From the NCBI GenBank assembly GCA_036971715.1, contig JAVHJL010000004.1, positions 2,852,001 through 2,916,000 on the forward strand: a stretch of DNA of 64,000 nucleotides, in the 5' to 3' direction. Position 1 is the first letter of the stretch; each line of letters opens with the position of its first letter. Source of the stretch: Arthrobotrys musiformis (taxonomy: Eukaryota; Ascomycota; Orbiliomycetes; Orbiliales; Orbiliaceae). A program made the translations under genes and the position numbers. Positions 47,857 through 60,415 of the stretch are shown piece after piece. The notes beneath the pieces were generated by a model that was not told where the DNA came from, searched no databases, and saw only the letters and a program-made list of their open reading frames with translations.

Positions 47857-50395
47857 ATCTTCACGGCTGAGGGACACCAAATAGTGGAGGAGATTGGGAG
47901 TTTAATTTCGCATCTTAATCATAATATCTAATCATTCATGTATTTCAGCAAATCATCTCTACTGTACCTTAGAGATTGAGTAGAATAGAATAGAATTGGT
48001 GGTGATTGACACTTATTTCCCAACCTCAATCTGGGGTAGTTTGTTGTAAATTGTGAGTTGTGCCAAGGCCTTGACGACAAGAACTTCCCGATTCGGTTAT
48101 ATGAGTGCTCTCAAGAGCGACTAACCGCAAACCGCAAAACCTGAACCCCGCGATTTCACACCGGAAAAATCACCCATGCAGGTTGTAAGGGTCCACAAGC
48201 ACAACAGCATTGTGATAGTGAAAAAAATCATTCGTGCTATCAAATCAGCAAGCTTGAGAGCAAATTCGGAACACGAGTAGACCAATCCGCCGGCATTCCA
48301 CCGTCAGGGAACGTTGCACAGGGTCTAGAGTTTGGGTTACCATGGAAGGCTTCGGAGTCGATCGTTGGCAAAAGATGACTTCAGGATGTTAACATATTTG
48401 AATATCAAATGGATATCGATCGCTTTCAATCTTTCTTTTTTCTTTTTTTCTTCCATATTTTCGGATGATCAAGGAAAGGACGGACTGATGCCACTGTGCT
48501 ATCATTTTTGCCTGTGTCAGCCCCACATTTCAGTAGCCGTCAGGTTAAAACCCATGTCTAGCGGCTTTTCATTTGCCGCATCACCCAGGGTTCACGAATC
48601 TTGGTTTTGTGTGTGGTCGTCGTACAGCCCGTCGGTGGGATACGAGAGCGTGCGCGGGCACACGAAGTGGAAGCGGCCAGGTACCGCCTAATTTTTTATT
48701 TTTTTTCCCTCGTCGGTGGAGAACACCTTGTACTTGTACCTCCGTCGATTCATCGTCTGCAGTGATTAAGGGGGATAGCGGTCCGGGTAAAAAAAAGAAA
48801 GATAGGCACCCTTTTGAATCCGAAATGCAAATGCCTCTGTCGGAGTCGATAAACCCCTCCACTCTGTCAAGTACTTTTTCTGAGGGATCATATTTCGTAA
48901 CTTCTTTTGCATAGCCATGTCGTAGCTTTAAGGTTTTTTTGCTTCTGTGATCGCGCTGCATTCGTCCATCTATTCGCCTCGGGTAAAGCACGGCTGCAAA
49001 CTTTCAAGATTTTTTTTTAATTACAATTTCGTGCATTCGATCCTTTTCACCACAGCTCGTTTGACGCCCGAGGAATTTTTATGTGGCTTTTTGGGATGGA
49101 AATTCACATCCGTATGACCAGAGAAGCGGTAAAGTCAGGTCAGGTGCATGCAGCACACATGCCTTTGGTAGAGCAGCCCCCCCAGTCCACCGAACTTGGC
49201 TGTGTGAGGAGTTCACAGGGCGCTTTTGATTGGAGAAAGCAAAAGTTGGAGATGCTCGAAAGGGGTCTAGAGTGAGCGGGCAAGCTTTTAGCTCAAGCGT
49301 GGGAGAGGGAGCAGGAAAAAGGGTCTTTCGGGGTACATTAGTACGGTGACCGGGGTGATACATTTTAGAACCTGGCGGGGTTCTTGTCTTGCATTCGACG
49401 ACGAATTCGAAGGCGAGTTCGAGGGGATTGTCCGCAGAACCCGGACTCCTGGCGTCGGTGAGAAGAAGCAATTTGGGATTTTTATGGTCGTCGTTAGTGT
49501 GAAAGAAGTAATTAAAATACTTTATTAAATGCCATGCAAGGTAGAGGTACTTTACCTACCTGCTTCCTTGCTTCCCTGTCTGCCTGTACATACATACTCA
49601 CATACTCACATACACAACCTCTTGCTTATCTCTGAAGTATACCGGTACTACCGCCTTTAATTGCCAGAGAAGTACCTGCTGCGAGGGCGTCGGCGAGAGT
49701 GAGTGAACGAGAGAGTGAACCAAACAAGAGTGGATGAGTGCTGAGTGCTGAGTACAGACTTTAAATTTGTATACGTATATCAGCAGCGTATTCGAACTTA
49801 TTTATTTGATTAAATATATTCGATCTGCCCACCGCTTTCGGACCCCCTCTTCTTCTTCCTTTCTCTCCTCTTCCTCTTCTTCTCCCTTTTAGCTCTCTTT
49901 CCAACTACTGTCGATTGTTATATTATCCTCGACTCCTCTGTTGACTTTCCTCTATTAAATTCCTTCCTCCCCATCTTCTTCCGACCTTGCTCACTGGCAC
50001 TACCACTCATCACTCAGCCGGAATATATCCGACCAGCTCATACGACTCGACTCGACTGTCATCCTCTCCTTCATCACCGTTTCCACTTTTTTAAGCTATT
50101 TTATTTTCTCCATATCCGATTTGCAGCATTCCACCTACATCTGAACTAACTACAACTGATCCAATACCCTGCCAGCTGCTACTGCTGCGTTTGTCGAGTT
50201 TCCCCAGAAAAAAAAAACAGCATTCTCACCGACCAACCAACCAGGGACGTTCCAGTTGCAGCGCTGATAGCCGGACCATTTACTCATCTGTCACCCAAAT
50301 TGACCTCAAGCCGCTGACGACAATCCGACCTGTCAGAAAGTGGGCATCTTTTTGGTTTTCTTTCGAATTCTTTGGTCATAGGAACCACCGTAAAT
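47857..50395. other. 2.5 kb intergenic region upstream of Pal1
   Basis: No gene is supported. From about 49840 to 50180 the plus strand is strongly C/T-rich, which fits a fungal promoter and leader for Pal1. Short repeats (GTGCTGA, ACATACTC) occur near 49590 and 49738. Confidence 0.6.
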
Positions 50396-52279
50396 ATGGC
50401 CTGGGGGAGCACTACTCCTCCACGCAAAGAAGGAGACACCAGCTGGGTAAGTTGAGAGATATTTCCTTTCATCCTTTTTCTGTCACATCAGATTTGTCCT
50501 TTACTTTTGAGCTGTTCTGCCTGGAGCTTGTCGGAATCAGTCTTTTTGTGGGCGAATTCCCTCGGACGATACCCGGCTCGAGGAGCTTGCTTCAGTCAGC
50601 AGCAGGGTGTGAGTGCTTGCAGGGAGCAAGCAGGGAGCAAGCAGGGGAACACCGAGTCGTCAGACAGCACTATCGTCGTTTCGCATTGGTCAACTGACTA
50701 ACTAATGTGCTCCACCATTTTTCCCTTTCAGGCGCAAGAATACCTGTTGGACCCTTTAAACGCTGTGGAGGCTTATCAAACAGCCCAGACAGGCGGCCAA
50801 TACAATGATCAGATTCCGACACAACACAAAACCCTCACAGTAGAACAGTATCTCGCCAGCACGAAACCGGCTGAATCTGGAGCTGGAGCTGGATCTGGAT
50901 CTGCTGGAATCACCCGTTCTCGCTCGCTGTTGTCGCGGAGTGGCTCCAGGAAGGAGAAGAAACAGAAGAAGCAGGAAGCCATTGAGCTTCAGGATGCTGC
51001 ACCTGTCGGCCAAGTCCAAGTGCGACGGACAACGTCAATCCGGGACAAATTGATTCGTCGGTTTACCGACGATGGGAAGGATCCTGATAGGCGCCAGAGA
51101 CCGTTGCGTCCGCTTAATGAAGTCTCCGATAAAGAAATTTCCCGCATGGGAAACACGGTCTCACCACGAGGGCCACGATTGTTAACTCCCCTTCCTGTTC
51201 CGGAAAAAGTCCCAGACGTCCAAAACCAGCAGGACAATAACGACCTGCAGAACCAGGAGAATCGGCCGGTTTCAAAGCGAGTAGAGGATAGATGGTCGAA
51301 CAATCCGTATCGTGATGCGCTTATAGACGCAGAAAATAGAGAGAATATATCTCCTCCAGGAAGTCCCAGCCAGCGAACCCCACTATCTCCAACAAATCCG
51401 TTCCGTAGGGCAGGTGAAGGTTCTTCTCCAGGCCAAGGCCCACCCCGACCCCAGACCCGGACTCCCCAGCCGCGAGGCACCATGCACCGTAGCGATGGCC
51501 CTCGTGTGCCTCTCAGGCCCCATTCCAGACTCGAAGTCAAACCCCGCCCTGGAACCCAGCGCGCTCCAGCCGCCGATACAATCGACTCGCTGGATACCAG
51601 CTTTGGGATCTTCACTTTCCATCATGAAGGGCCTTACGATGCAACATTGTCACACCGGAATCGCAATCCGTTGAAGTCCCCGGTCCACGCTACTAGGTAC
51701 GGCAATGCGATGGCGTTGAGGGCAACGGCTCCGGAGGATATCCAGAACAGTTTGCAATTCGGCCGTCCCCTTGAGGGTGTTGCCGCTTTCCCACCAGGGA
51801 CTCGCGTTACTGGCGGTGTTCTTGAGTACGAGGGTATGTCAATCGCGGAGCAAAGTGCGCCATGGTACGAGAAATCGCTGACTGTTGGATTTAGAATACG
51901 ATGTCAACCGTAAAGACGGCAACTTTCGCCGATACCCTGGAGAGGTAAGAGAAAGAAATCCATTGTTTAGCAAACGGCAATATATTCGAGTGCTAACAAA
52001 AGATTTTAGCGATACCGAGATGAAGACTTGAAAGGAAAGGGCATCGTGGGTTACGATGGCGACCTTGCTGCTAAGAAGGAAAAGGAAGCCAAACACCGAC
52101 GAGGAAAAAGCCTGGATACTGCTACTGGCAATTCTGGGGATATCTTGACGTCCCTCGATCCTGTTACATCCTCTGTCCGCCGAAATGGAAGTACCGCAGG
52201 AAGACTCGAGGGTGCTGCAGCCAAATTCAAACGAACGTTCTCTATCAAACGCAAGGAGAAGAAAGTGGACGATGTCTAG
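50396..52279 (+). CDS. pal1: Pal1 cell-morphology protein
   Basis: There are four exons (50396-50446, 50732-51833, 51895-51944, 52010-52279) encoding 490 residues. Exon 1 encodes MAWGSTTPPRKEGDTSW; a 285-nt intron follows. The Pal1 signature runs FHHEGPYDATLSHRNRN, then PVHATRYGNAMALRATAPED and SLQFGRPLEGVAAFPPG, near residues 300-385. The YDVNRKDGNFRRYPGERYRDEDLKG block follows. Pal1 proteins localise to the cell cortex and growing tips, help keep cells cylindrical and take part in early endocytosis. The N-terminal half is disordered and rich in Arg, Ser, Pro and Gln, with an NPF-containing segment (SPTNPFRRA) of the type read by EH-domain endocytic proteins. The C-terminus is basic (FKRTFSIKRKEKK). 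Phases are consistent. Confidence 0.92.
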
Positions 52280-53179
52280 CCGCCATCGCCAGGGCCAATC
52301 TTGCAGAATGAACGAAAAGACTCCAGCCGCCGACACACCATGCCAAATCTTCAAAGACTCATATCGAAATGCAAATCCATGAGCTTTCTTCAGCAGTGGC
52401 GCAGATGAAATGATCATCCAATCTTAGTTTTTTTATATGACACTAAGAGAAAAACACTCTCATCACTCATTCAGATCCCTTACGACACACAACCTATCAG
52501 ACCTTACCGCCATCCTTTGTATAACAATTATGAGTCTCGTGTTCTCTTACTTTCGGATTGTTTTCCTTTTCCTTTTCCTTATTTCTTCGACGTCTTTTGG
52601 ATGACGCCTCCTCTTTTGACACGACCCTCTCCTTCTCATTCACCATACTTATTTTTTTTTCCGAGTTACCAATGCCTCGGAACACTGCCTTAGGATTATT
52701 AAGCCATTGAGCTGCATTTCATAGATCCAGGCGTATATTTTCTAGCTACTCTCCCTCTCATCATGTCCTTCTACCCCACCTCTCCTTTGCTCCTCTTACC
52801 CCTATCCCATCTCTACACCACAAGACCACCCTACACTTCTACTAGACCTGTTTAAAATATGATTGGGTGGCCAGGCCTTGTCCCTTGACAAGGCCAACCT
52901 TTTGGCGGGTACGAATAAAAAACTTGGTATACGGCTGGGCCTCTGCGTTTTCCTCTTGGTTTATTGTTTTACTTTCTTGTTCAGTGCGTTGGCGATACAA
53001 AAGCGATCACGATTTTGCGAAATTGGCTACCTAGTATTGTTTGCGTTTCTTATGCTCTTTTGAGTTTCGTTTTGGGGAATGTTTAAACGGTGTATTATAG
53101 GGATGTTTTTTTGGATGTAATTTGTTTTGGTAGTATTTGAATTGAAGATTTATATATATGAGTATTACTGAAAGGTATC
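52280..53179. other. Convergent intergenic region Pal1/small gene
   Basis: This is 900 bp between two convergent stops. It is T-rich with several possible poly(A) sites. No gene is seen. Confidence 0.6.
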
Positions 53180-53474
53180 TTATGGTTGTTCCAGGTGATT
53201 GCTTGTTTTACTAAGGGGGGCTTTGTCTTCTTTTGTTCCCGTAGACTTTGGTTCCTTCGGGGGGTCTTGGTTGAGGAGATGTGGGGGGGCTTCTCGATCG
53301 TGGAGGGCCTTTTTGACGGCGGGGGTTATGTCTGGAGGGAGGGGAGGGGGTGGATCTGAACGGGGCATTTTGACGCCGACTGCGGGTGGGTTAGTTATGG
53401 GATTGATTTGGATTATACACAGGGTGGTGGGAGTTACTTGGATTGCTTGAGCCGCAGGGGATGTTTATAGACAT
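53180..53474 (-). CDS. Small two-exon gene, unrecognised 78-residue protein
   Basis: Two exons on the minus strand, 53438-53474 and 53180-53379, are joined across a 58-nt intron with a GTAACT donor, a CATAACTAAC branch region and a CCCGCAG acceptor. The product starts MSINIPCGSSNPIGVKMPRS and is Pro/Lys-rich, with LPPDITPAVKKALHDRE followed by a hydrophilic tail. It has no signal peptide and no membrane segment. The start has a good context (CAAAATCATG). The exon sum is 237 nt, in phase. If the intron is not used, a second ATG with an excellent context (GTCAAAATGC) gives the last 62 residues. I do not recognise the family. Support comes from the coincident splice signals and start contexts, not homology. 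Confidence 0.55.
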
Positions 53475-55254
53475 GATTTTGATTGGAGATCGATGTGTTG
53501 GTGTGCTGAAATGCAACGGGGTAGAAGGTATTCGGTGTTTGGAGGTTTGAGTATTCTGAGGGGTTTATCTCTTTATTTGTTTTTTTTTATTTTGGAATAT
53601 ATGGCGAAGTATTTAAGCATTCTTGAGGATGATTATGCCGAGTCGCTATTCATGATTGCCGTGGTATACTATCTGTTCGGTCAGACGCACCGATGCTCGA
53701 GGCCGGCGCGAGGCCGCGGATTGATACCCCGTGACGTCAGGGTTTTGTAACTCTGCGCTCAGGGTGGTGTCACGATTGCGAGGTGATAAAAGTGGCCCAT
53801 TTGTAGGATTGTAGTACTCCTGAGTACCCCCGTAGCAAATTGGTGCTCCGGGCTTCTAGCTACGAATGCTTTCGAAATTTCATCAATCGGTCTATATAAG
53901 TTAGCAACTCCCGGTTGAATGTAGTATCGATATTACGGGTACGTATCCACATGCAGAGGCTGTGGGTGTATATCTACGCCCAATAGTTCCCAAAAAGTAT
54001 TAAACGTTATGTTCGGTATAATTACGAGGGAATCAAGTGGACCTTTTGGTGGGTGGATTGGAGATTGGATATTGTCTCGAAGGTTATATTGATATCGGTT
54101 TCATACGCGTGTACGTAAACCGTCTATGGTCTCCACCGGCAATGTCTCCATAGAGGGTATATATTTAGATAAACTACCTCGTAGACTTTACGTACCCGGT
54201 ACTCCAAAAAAAATTCTATCCCGCGATATCACGATATTTAATGTTTTCTTTCTTTTTCTTCCTTTTTTTTTTCTTTTGTTGGTAGATTGAGAGGGTCGGT
54301 TGATAGACCGGGATCGCACCTGTAAATTTCTTTTATAGACGTCGCTGGTTCGGAACCGTCTCTACGCCAAGAGTTAAATTAACTGCCCACGCGACTTGCA
54401 TAATCTATACCCATTGGGAGCATAATTTAATCAATTAAGACCCAATGGCTCAAGTTTCACCAATCAATCATCAATTGAACCTAACTCACGAACCTCGAGA
54501 ATATAAAAGACCATATCATAGCATTTCAGTTCAGTAGATTTCGCTCTTACTGTACATGAACTACAAACCACAGGATCAAACAAAAAACCACATCGAAAAG
54601 GAAAAAAACATAAATCACTTACCGTGAAAGGGACGGGAGAAGGGGGGGGAAAGGCGGAAAAGGGAGCATAAAGGAAAACCCCCCAGCCAAAAGAACCGGT
54701 TCGAGAAATTCTTCTTTGCGCCTGTTTTATGCATGCACCTTTGAGGAACCAACAAATCCATGAAAAGATAGATAAAAAACAACAAGAGGAATAACAATTA
54801 ATAGGAAAAGGAAAGAGGAAAAAGCGAACAAAGGAATTGTACGAAATGCCCGAGAAGGACCCCCTTCTTCTTCTACCTTGGTAGATCATATACTTGGGTA
54901 TTGAGAAGGTGGACATGTAGCAGAATACCCCCACGGTTTTACACGCAAGAAAGATGTTTACACAGAATTTGGCGTTTTTCGTCAAGTGTCGGTCTATCAT
55001 TTTTCTCAGTCGCTTCGCTCGCACGCATTAGGACGTGTGTCATCAGTGAGTACATAATTGTGTGGAGAAGGAGGATAGAGGTGAAAGGAAAGAAGAAGAA
55101 AAAAGAATAGTATGGTTAGGATACACTATTAGCTACGGTCACTAGGAAAGGGCTGTAGGCGAGGAGGAGGAGGAGGCAGGTAGGTTGAAGTTGGAGAAGT
55201 TATAAAGGAGCCAGGAGATTTAGTTGATGGTTTGATGATGTAAAAACAGGGTAT
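53475..55254. other. 1.8 kb intergenic region
   Basis: This lies between the starts of the small gene and the 3' end of CK2. It is AT-rich with poly-T and poly-A runs (54240-54275, 54595-54620). I see no gene. Confidence 0.6.
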
Positions 55255-56629
55255 CTAGGCGGTGGAGGTCGAAGTTGCAACATTGTTCTGGCCGGTTTGA
55301 GCAGCCTGCTGGGCTGCTTGGCGAACGGGGGCGAAATAGGCGTGAGCCATCGCTTCCTTGGCCGTCAATCGTTCCTGTAAAATGGGGTGATTAGTCGTCT
55401 TGATCTCTAGCAAAACTAGGGTTTGCAAATTCAGAGCTTACTTGATGGTCATATCGAAGGAGCTTGTCGAGGAAATCTAAAGCCTCATTGCTGACGAATC
55501 TCTGGTTCTCAGAGTTGACAAAATGATGCCAGCTCTTCTTCGGGTACCTCGACAAGATATCGTTATATTGAGGATCGAGTTCGATATCGTACTTATCGAG
55601 GTAATCGAACAGCTCCTCTGTACCAAGCACCTTCGCAATCTTGACGAGCTGGTCGGAATTAGAGTTTCCGTGGAAGAAGGGTTCTTTTCTGAATATCATC
55701 GATGCGAACATAGCACCAAGCGACCACATATCAAGGGAGTAGTCATATTCCTGGAAGTCGACGAGCAATTCAGGTCCCTTAAAGTAGCGGGAAGCCACGC
55801 GAACGTTGTATTCGGTTTCAGGGTGGTAGAACTCCGCGAGACCCCAGTCAATAAGTCTCAACTGCCAAGGATTAGCTATATGCACCTATTATGTCAGCTG
55901 TAGGGATCTTACCTTCCGCTTCTCATGATCGATCATAACGTTATGAGGCTTTACATCTCGGTGCATGATTCCTTTGCTATGGCAGAAATCCAGAGCCTAC
56001 GATGAAATTAGTATTTGGCGTTGTATCAAGCTTTCAATTTCGACAATTCCTCACCTTTAGTAGCTCGTTGATATAAAACCTCACATCGTAGTCGGTGAAT
56101 TTGGGATATAGAGTTCTGAAATCGGTATTGTTCACGGATTCGAATATCAGGGAGGGCGTCTTGCTCTAGGATGTATAAATTAACAACCGAATGGAATGGA
56201 ATTGGGGGCATATCCTGGAACCGAAAGCTACCTGAGCGTCCCTAACAACATCCAGAAGCGCGACAATATTCGGTCCACCTGAAAGATTCTGGAGGATCTT
56301 GATTTCTCTCTTTATCTTCTTCTTCTTGACTGGCTTGAGGACTTTGATCACACACTGCTGGTGATTGACGACGTTGATGCCTTCGAAGACCTCGGAGTAT
56401 TTGCCGCGACCTGCATGAAACATGACCAATTAGCGATCCGGGCTACCGTGGCATGCATCCACATCCGGGGAAACGGTTCCAGTAAACGAGAGAGAAAGAC
56501 CTCCATACCTATCTTCCGAATAATCTCATAGTTCTCGAGGACTCCCCAGGATATATTGACGGCATCATAGTCCCAATAGCTCCTCGGCATATTCGAGTTG
56601 ACGTCTGCGTAGACTCGTGCTTGTGACAT
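55255..56629 (-). CDS. CKA1: Casein kinase II catalytic (alpha) subunit
   Basis: There are six exons on the minus strand: 56509-56629, 56232-56410, 56055-56165, 55913-55996, 55442-55861 and 55255-55374. They encode 344 residues. CK2 alpha is a constitutive acidophilic Ser/Thr kinase of nucleus and cytoplasm. The CK2-specific marks are all present: Gly-loop GRGKYSEVF (41-49), catalytic Lys63 (CVIKVLKP), the basic cluster KKKKIKRE that binds acidic substrates, HRDVKPHN with catalytic Asp151, and the DWG at 170-172 in place of the usual DFG. The N-terminus ARVYADVN is also family-specific and docks on the kinase core. The C-terminal tail after AYFAPVRQAAQQA is Gln/Ala/Thr-rich. Whether this is a CKA1 or CKA2 counterpart cannot be decided. 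All introns are 51-98 nt and phases close. Confidence 0.96.
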
Positions 56630-58260
56630 TTTGGCGGTTGAAGGATATGACTCCGATGACGATGGCTTTTTGGGATCTTCAAGGTTGGATGACTGGAAGA
56701 GGGAGAGAAAGAAGAAGATTCCGAATTAGACTGGATACCCCGAAGAATCGAAAGACAGCAGCTGTGTGAGAGATTTCCAGATAGTACCTCAGACAGCTCT
56801 AGGCCCAAAAGATGCTTAACATGTGCAAATAGCTCTCGAGAGGGCTGCCAAGGCTTTCGATGGAGACAAAGCGTAGCGCCAACGGTAGGACGGCGGTTGG
56901 GAGCGAAGAGCCGTCGGAGGAGAGGACTCTTGAGGAGCGAGGAGGTGACGGGAGTCGTAATGTAGTGTACGGTACGGTATGTCTGGACGGGTGTGTGTAT
57001 GTATGAGTGTATGTGGCAGAGAAAAAGGTTTCCTGGGGAGCCTTTTCCTGAGTGGTCGCGCGGGGTCGAGGGTTATCGTCTGGTCAAATCCTGCCGGGCT
57101 GGGGATTCTGTGAGGGACTCGCGGCTTCGTGAATGACTAAGCTAGCAAAGCAGCCACTGGTCCTACGGGTTCCGATGGGATGAAGTTCAGGGAGAGGAGG
57201 AGAGGGAAGGGAGGTTGAAGAGCCTTTCGAAGGGTGTACTACTGTGTAGGAGCTAGGACAGGACGCAAGCTGGCCAATGAGTGGTGTCGTTTGGACGATA
57301 GGCGGGCTGCAAGGTGCTCGAGTTAGCACCAAAAGAATTTTGGCAGCCGGCGAACAACGTTGATTGAAACTATAACCACAAGGACAGTCTCCGAAGAGGC
57401 AGGCAGGCACTTTTTTCCCTCCGTCAGAAAAGCTTACCTGACTAGTACATGTATGTGCATACATACAGCGATAGCTCGGGATCGGGACAGCGAGGCGACA
57501 ATGGCGGGTTTTCTGTCTTTCCTTGAAGCTGACCTGTGGCGGCCGGTTTGGCGGCAAGAGTGTGGCGATGTTGGTTCGGAGTTGGTTGCAGATATTTATC
57601 TTTACTATCAGTTGGTACGGCACGTTATGTTCTGTCTACGGCACCTCCAGATCCTAGTATACTACATCTTGAACTGCTACGTGTGCACTCAAAATTCCAT
57701 TACATATAAGGTTCTGCTCCTCGATAAAAGATATACTCAATTTGATTTAATTTAATTTAGTTTAATTTATTTAATTTTTGATGTCTATTCCTGGCGTCCT
57801 ATGATAGTTACAGCTAATAGTGAGGGTGTGGGAAGTCGCACTCGCAGGGAATTCTGAGAGTGTTGTGTTGTGCGACTGGCGCTACGTAATGAACCTTGAC
57901 TGGACTGAACGGATGCATGGACATCACATATCAGATACCATATCACATCAACATCGATGACAGGCTTCTGGTAGAACAGCGACTGACTCAGCTGCACGGT
58001 ATACTACATCCACTTGAGTACACACAGCCTCTGATATAACACCGAAATCGACTGGCCCAATATGCTCCAGAGGTTGGAGCCGGAGTCACACGAGTCCGGA
58101 TAACAAACACCATCTAGCTATTGTCCGATCACATTACATAGTACACTGATATCATATCATACGTACTCTGCATTCGACCACCGCCGACGGCTGCAGCAAA
58201 CCTGACTATATATATCTCTTCAGCCCTCGTACATACATATACATATAATATATACTCGCT
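56630..58260. other. Divergent intergenic region CK2/fasciclin gene
   Basis: This is 1.6 kb between two divergent starts. It has an AT-rich TTTAA repeat stretch at 57741-57778. The right end holds the fasciclin gene TATA box. No gene is supported. Confidence 0.6.
58207..58214 (+). promoter_or_regulatory. TATA box of the fasciclin-domain gene
   Basis: TATATATA lies 47-54 bp before the ATG at 58261. This leaves room for only a very short leader. AT-rich TATATAATATATA follows just before the start and could be an alternative. Confidence 0.5.
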
Positions 58261-59002
58261 ATGAGGTGCTGGTCTCCCGTATCGACATTGGTTGCGTTCA
58301 TATTCTTCATCACCTCCTTCCAGTTCATATTCGCAGTCGCTATCCTCCCCGTCGTTGACTTCGGCCCTACGAAGAACCCCCAGAATCCCTTCATAGACAT
58401 GGATAACTCCCAGGATAACCCCATGGTAAAGAGTGGCAGCGGTCCAATAGTCTCCGATGCCCTCTCGGTTCAGAGGGATGTATCCATCTTCTCTGATATC
58501 GTCCGTGGTCTAAGCGACCATCAGATTGTTGACCGGCTTGAGGATAAAAGCCAGAATACCACTGTCTTAGGTAGGTACTTGCTACATAACTCTCTTATTC
58601 ATAGTCATACTCTCTTTAGCTTTGGATATCGTTATTGCATGGGAGATATATTGATACTTTGCAATGCATATAGCCCCCTTGAATTCTGCCGTGAAAGCCC
58701 TCCCAAGAAAGCCCTGGGAGGATCCCGACCCGAGAAACAATGTCGAGGGAGCCTTCTTCGGCGACGACGGCGAGAAAAAGGCTGCTGCCAACCTCGAGCG
58801 ATTCGTTAAAGCTCATATTGTCCCAGTATCTCCATTCAAGGAGAACGAGAAGGTCCAGACTCTCGAAGGTGTTACCGTATGGTGGACGACCGAGAACGGG
58901 ATAACCAAACTCTACCCGGGTGGAATCGAGGTCAAGGAAGTCAAGAGCCCTGTTCCAAACGGTCAGATTTGGATCTTGACGGGGGTGGTACCATATGCCT
59001 AG
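58261..59002 (+). CDS. Secreted fasciclin (FAS1) domain protein
   Basis: There are two exons (58261-58570, 58674-59002) encoding 212 residues. Residues 1 to about 26 are a hydrophobic signal peptide (FIFFITSFQFIFAVA). The single FAS1-like domain covers the rest: VSIFSDIVRGLSDHQIV, the H1-like box TTVLAPLNSAVKAL, RFVKAHIVPVSPF as the H2-region equivalent, and the closing GQIWILTGVVPYA strand. FAS1 proteins are extracellular or wall-associated and mediate adhesion or signalling. No GPI-attachment tail is seen, so it is probably soluble or wall-trapped. Its shortness is consistent with small one-domain fungal members. The splice TTAG|GTAGGT ... ATATAG|CC restores VLAPLNS, the conserved motif. 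Confidence 0.85.
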
Positions 59003-60415
59003 ATTATGGATATGATGCTATCAATCAGAACGCCGTTTTTCCTTTCAAGTGTCTATTTTGCCTGCGTAGTAAGCGGTTTAGGATTTTCAGGTCTTACATT
59101 TCTAATGTTTTGTTATTACATTTCTTGGATTGCAATGAAATGATGGACGAGGACGGTTGCAGGTCGATATCCCATAAAGTTATGAGACTAACGAAATGCC
59201 CTTGCACTCCAGCAACTTTGTCTAGAAATTGATCTATATTATTTTGTCTACAACATCTAAGCGTGCTAGTCATTTCTATCAACCGATGCGTCTATTTTGT
59301 CCACTCCAATATTAATATCTGCCTGAATACACAGTCGGCCTGCAGTGAAGTACTAGTATAGTCGAATGGAATAAACGATAAATCATGTGTGAGATGCACG
59401 TCCTGCCAAGCGAGCGGCCTCATTCTCATTGCAAGTGGGCTGACTTCTCCTCACGATCCAATGCATGCATGCAGCGGTTCCCGGCATCGCCTCTCACCCA
59501 CTTCCCACCATAGCCCGCCTGGCCTTCCAGCTCCCAGCGGGTAACGTATGATCCAGCCCCCGCTGTCAAGTATTGTGATAGATTTGACCTCTATCACAAA
59601 TGTCCTTGACCATTCTGTCTGCACGATATTGAATTAAAATCGAACTAGAGATCAAAACCTCGTATTTATATTCTCGGCCAGAATTTTGAGTTGAAAAGAG
59701 CGAGGAGACGGCGGGTTTTTTTGGGGTGGTCTTTTTTGTCTTTCTGGATCGCCCAAAACAGGCATAGAAAAATACTCTGACTGCTCGAGTTTTCCGAAAG
59801 CCTCCCCCCAAAAACCCTCCCTTGCAACCTGGCTAATGCAACCCGGAATTGTAACTTGCTGGAGATATCCATTCTGATTCCTATGATGGACCTCGTTGAC
59901 GAAGGAGAATCAGTGGAGGAATTGTCGCTATCCGAGAATCAATATCTTCAATAATATATTTTCTTCCATTTTATTTCGTTTCCAACCGGCTCCGTATTTT
60001 TTTTGTTGCATTGGGTGGAGCTAGCAAGGGCAGAAAAAACGAGGTTGTTCAGGTGGGTGGTCTCATCACCTCCTCCTTCAGCTGGGAAGAGGAGAATCCC
60101 CCATTGCATCGATCGGTTCCTCAGTACAATAGCACAGCAAATTTCTATGCAATGCATATAATATAATCCCGTTAAAATTATCGAAAGAGTCTCTGGGAAA
60201 TAAATTACTAATATGGCTTCATCCGTATCCTTATAGTCGATCCGTATACATTCATCTTCCACATTATCCTGAGTTATTTCCTCTCGGCCAACGTTAAACG
60301 GGCTTAAAATTAAAACATTGCAACGATTTTTTTTTATAAAAAACTTCGAAGGCATCTTCAAAATCTTCTTCGGGCCGTTGACCGTGGACGGCTATAAGAA
60401 TTCTTTTGTTCAAGA
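59003..60415. other. Intergenic region upstream of the LSD1-like gene
   Basis: This is 1.4 kb. It has poly-T/poly-A tracts and no gene I can support. An in-frame TAA at 60395-60397 precedes the LSD1-like ATG. Confidence 0.6.

Noticed and set aside
49079..49471. 130-residue minus-strand frame upstream of Pal1
   Set aside because: It has no domain, splice support or start context beyond chance, and it lies in the likely Pal1 upstream region.
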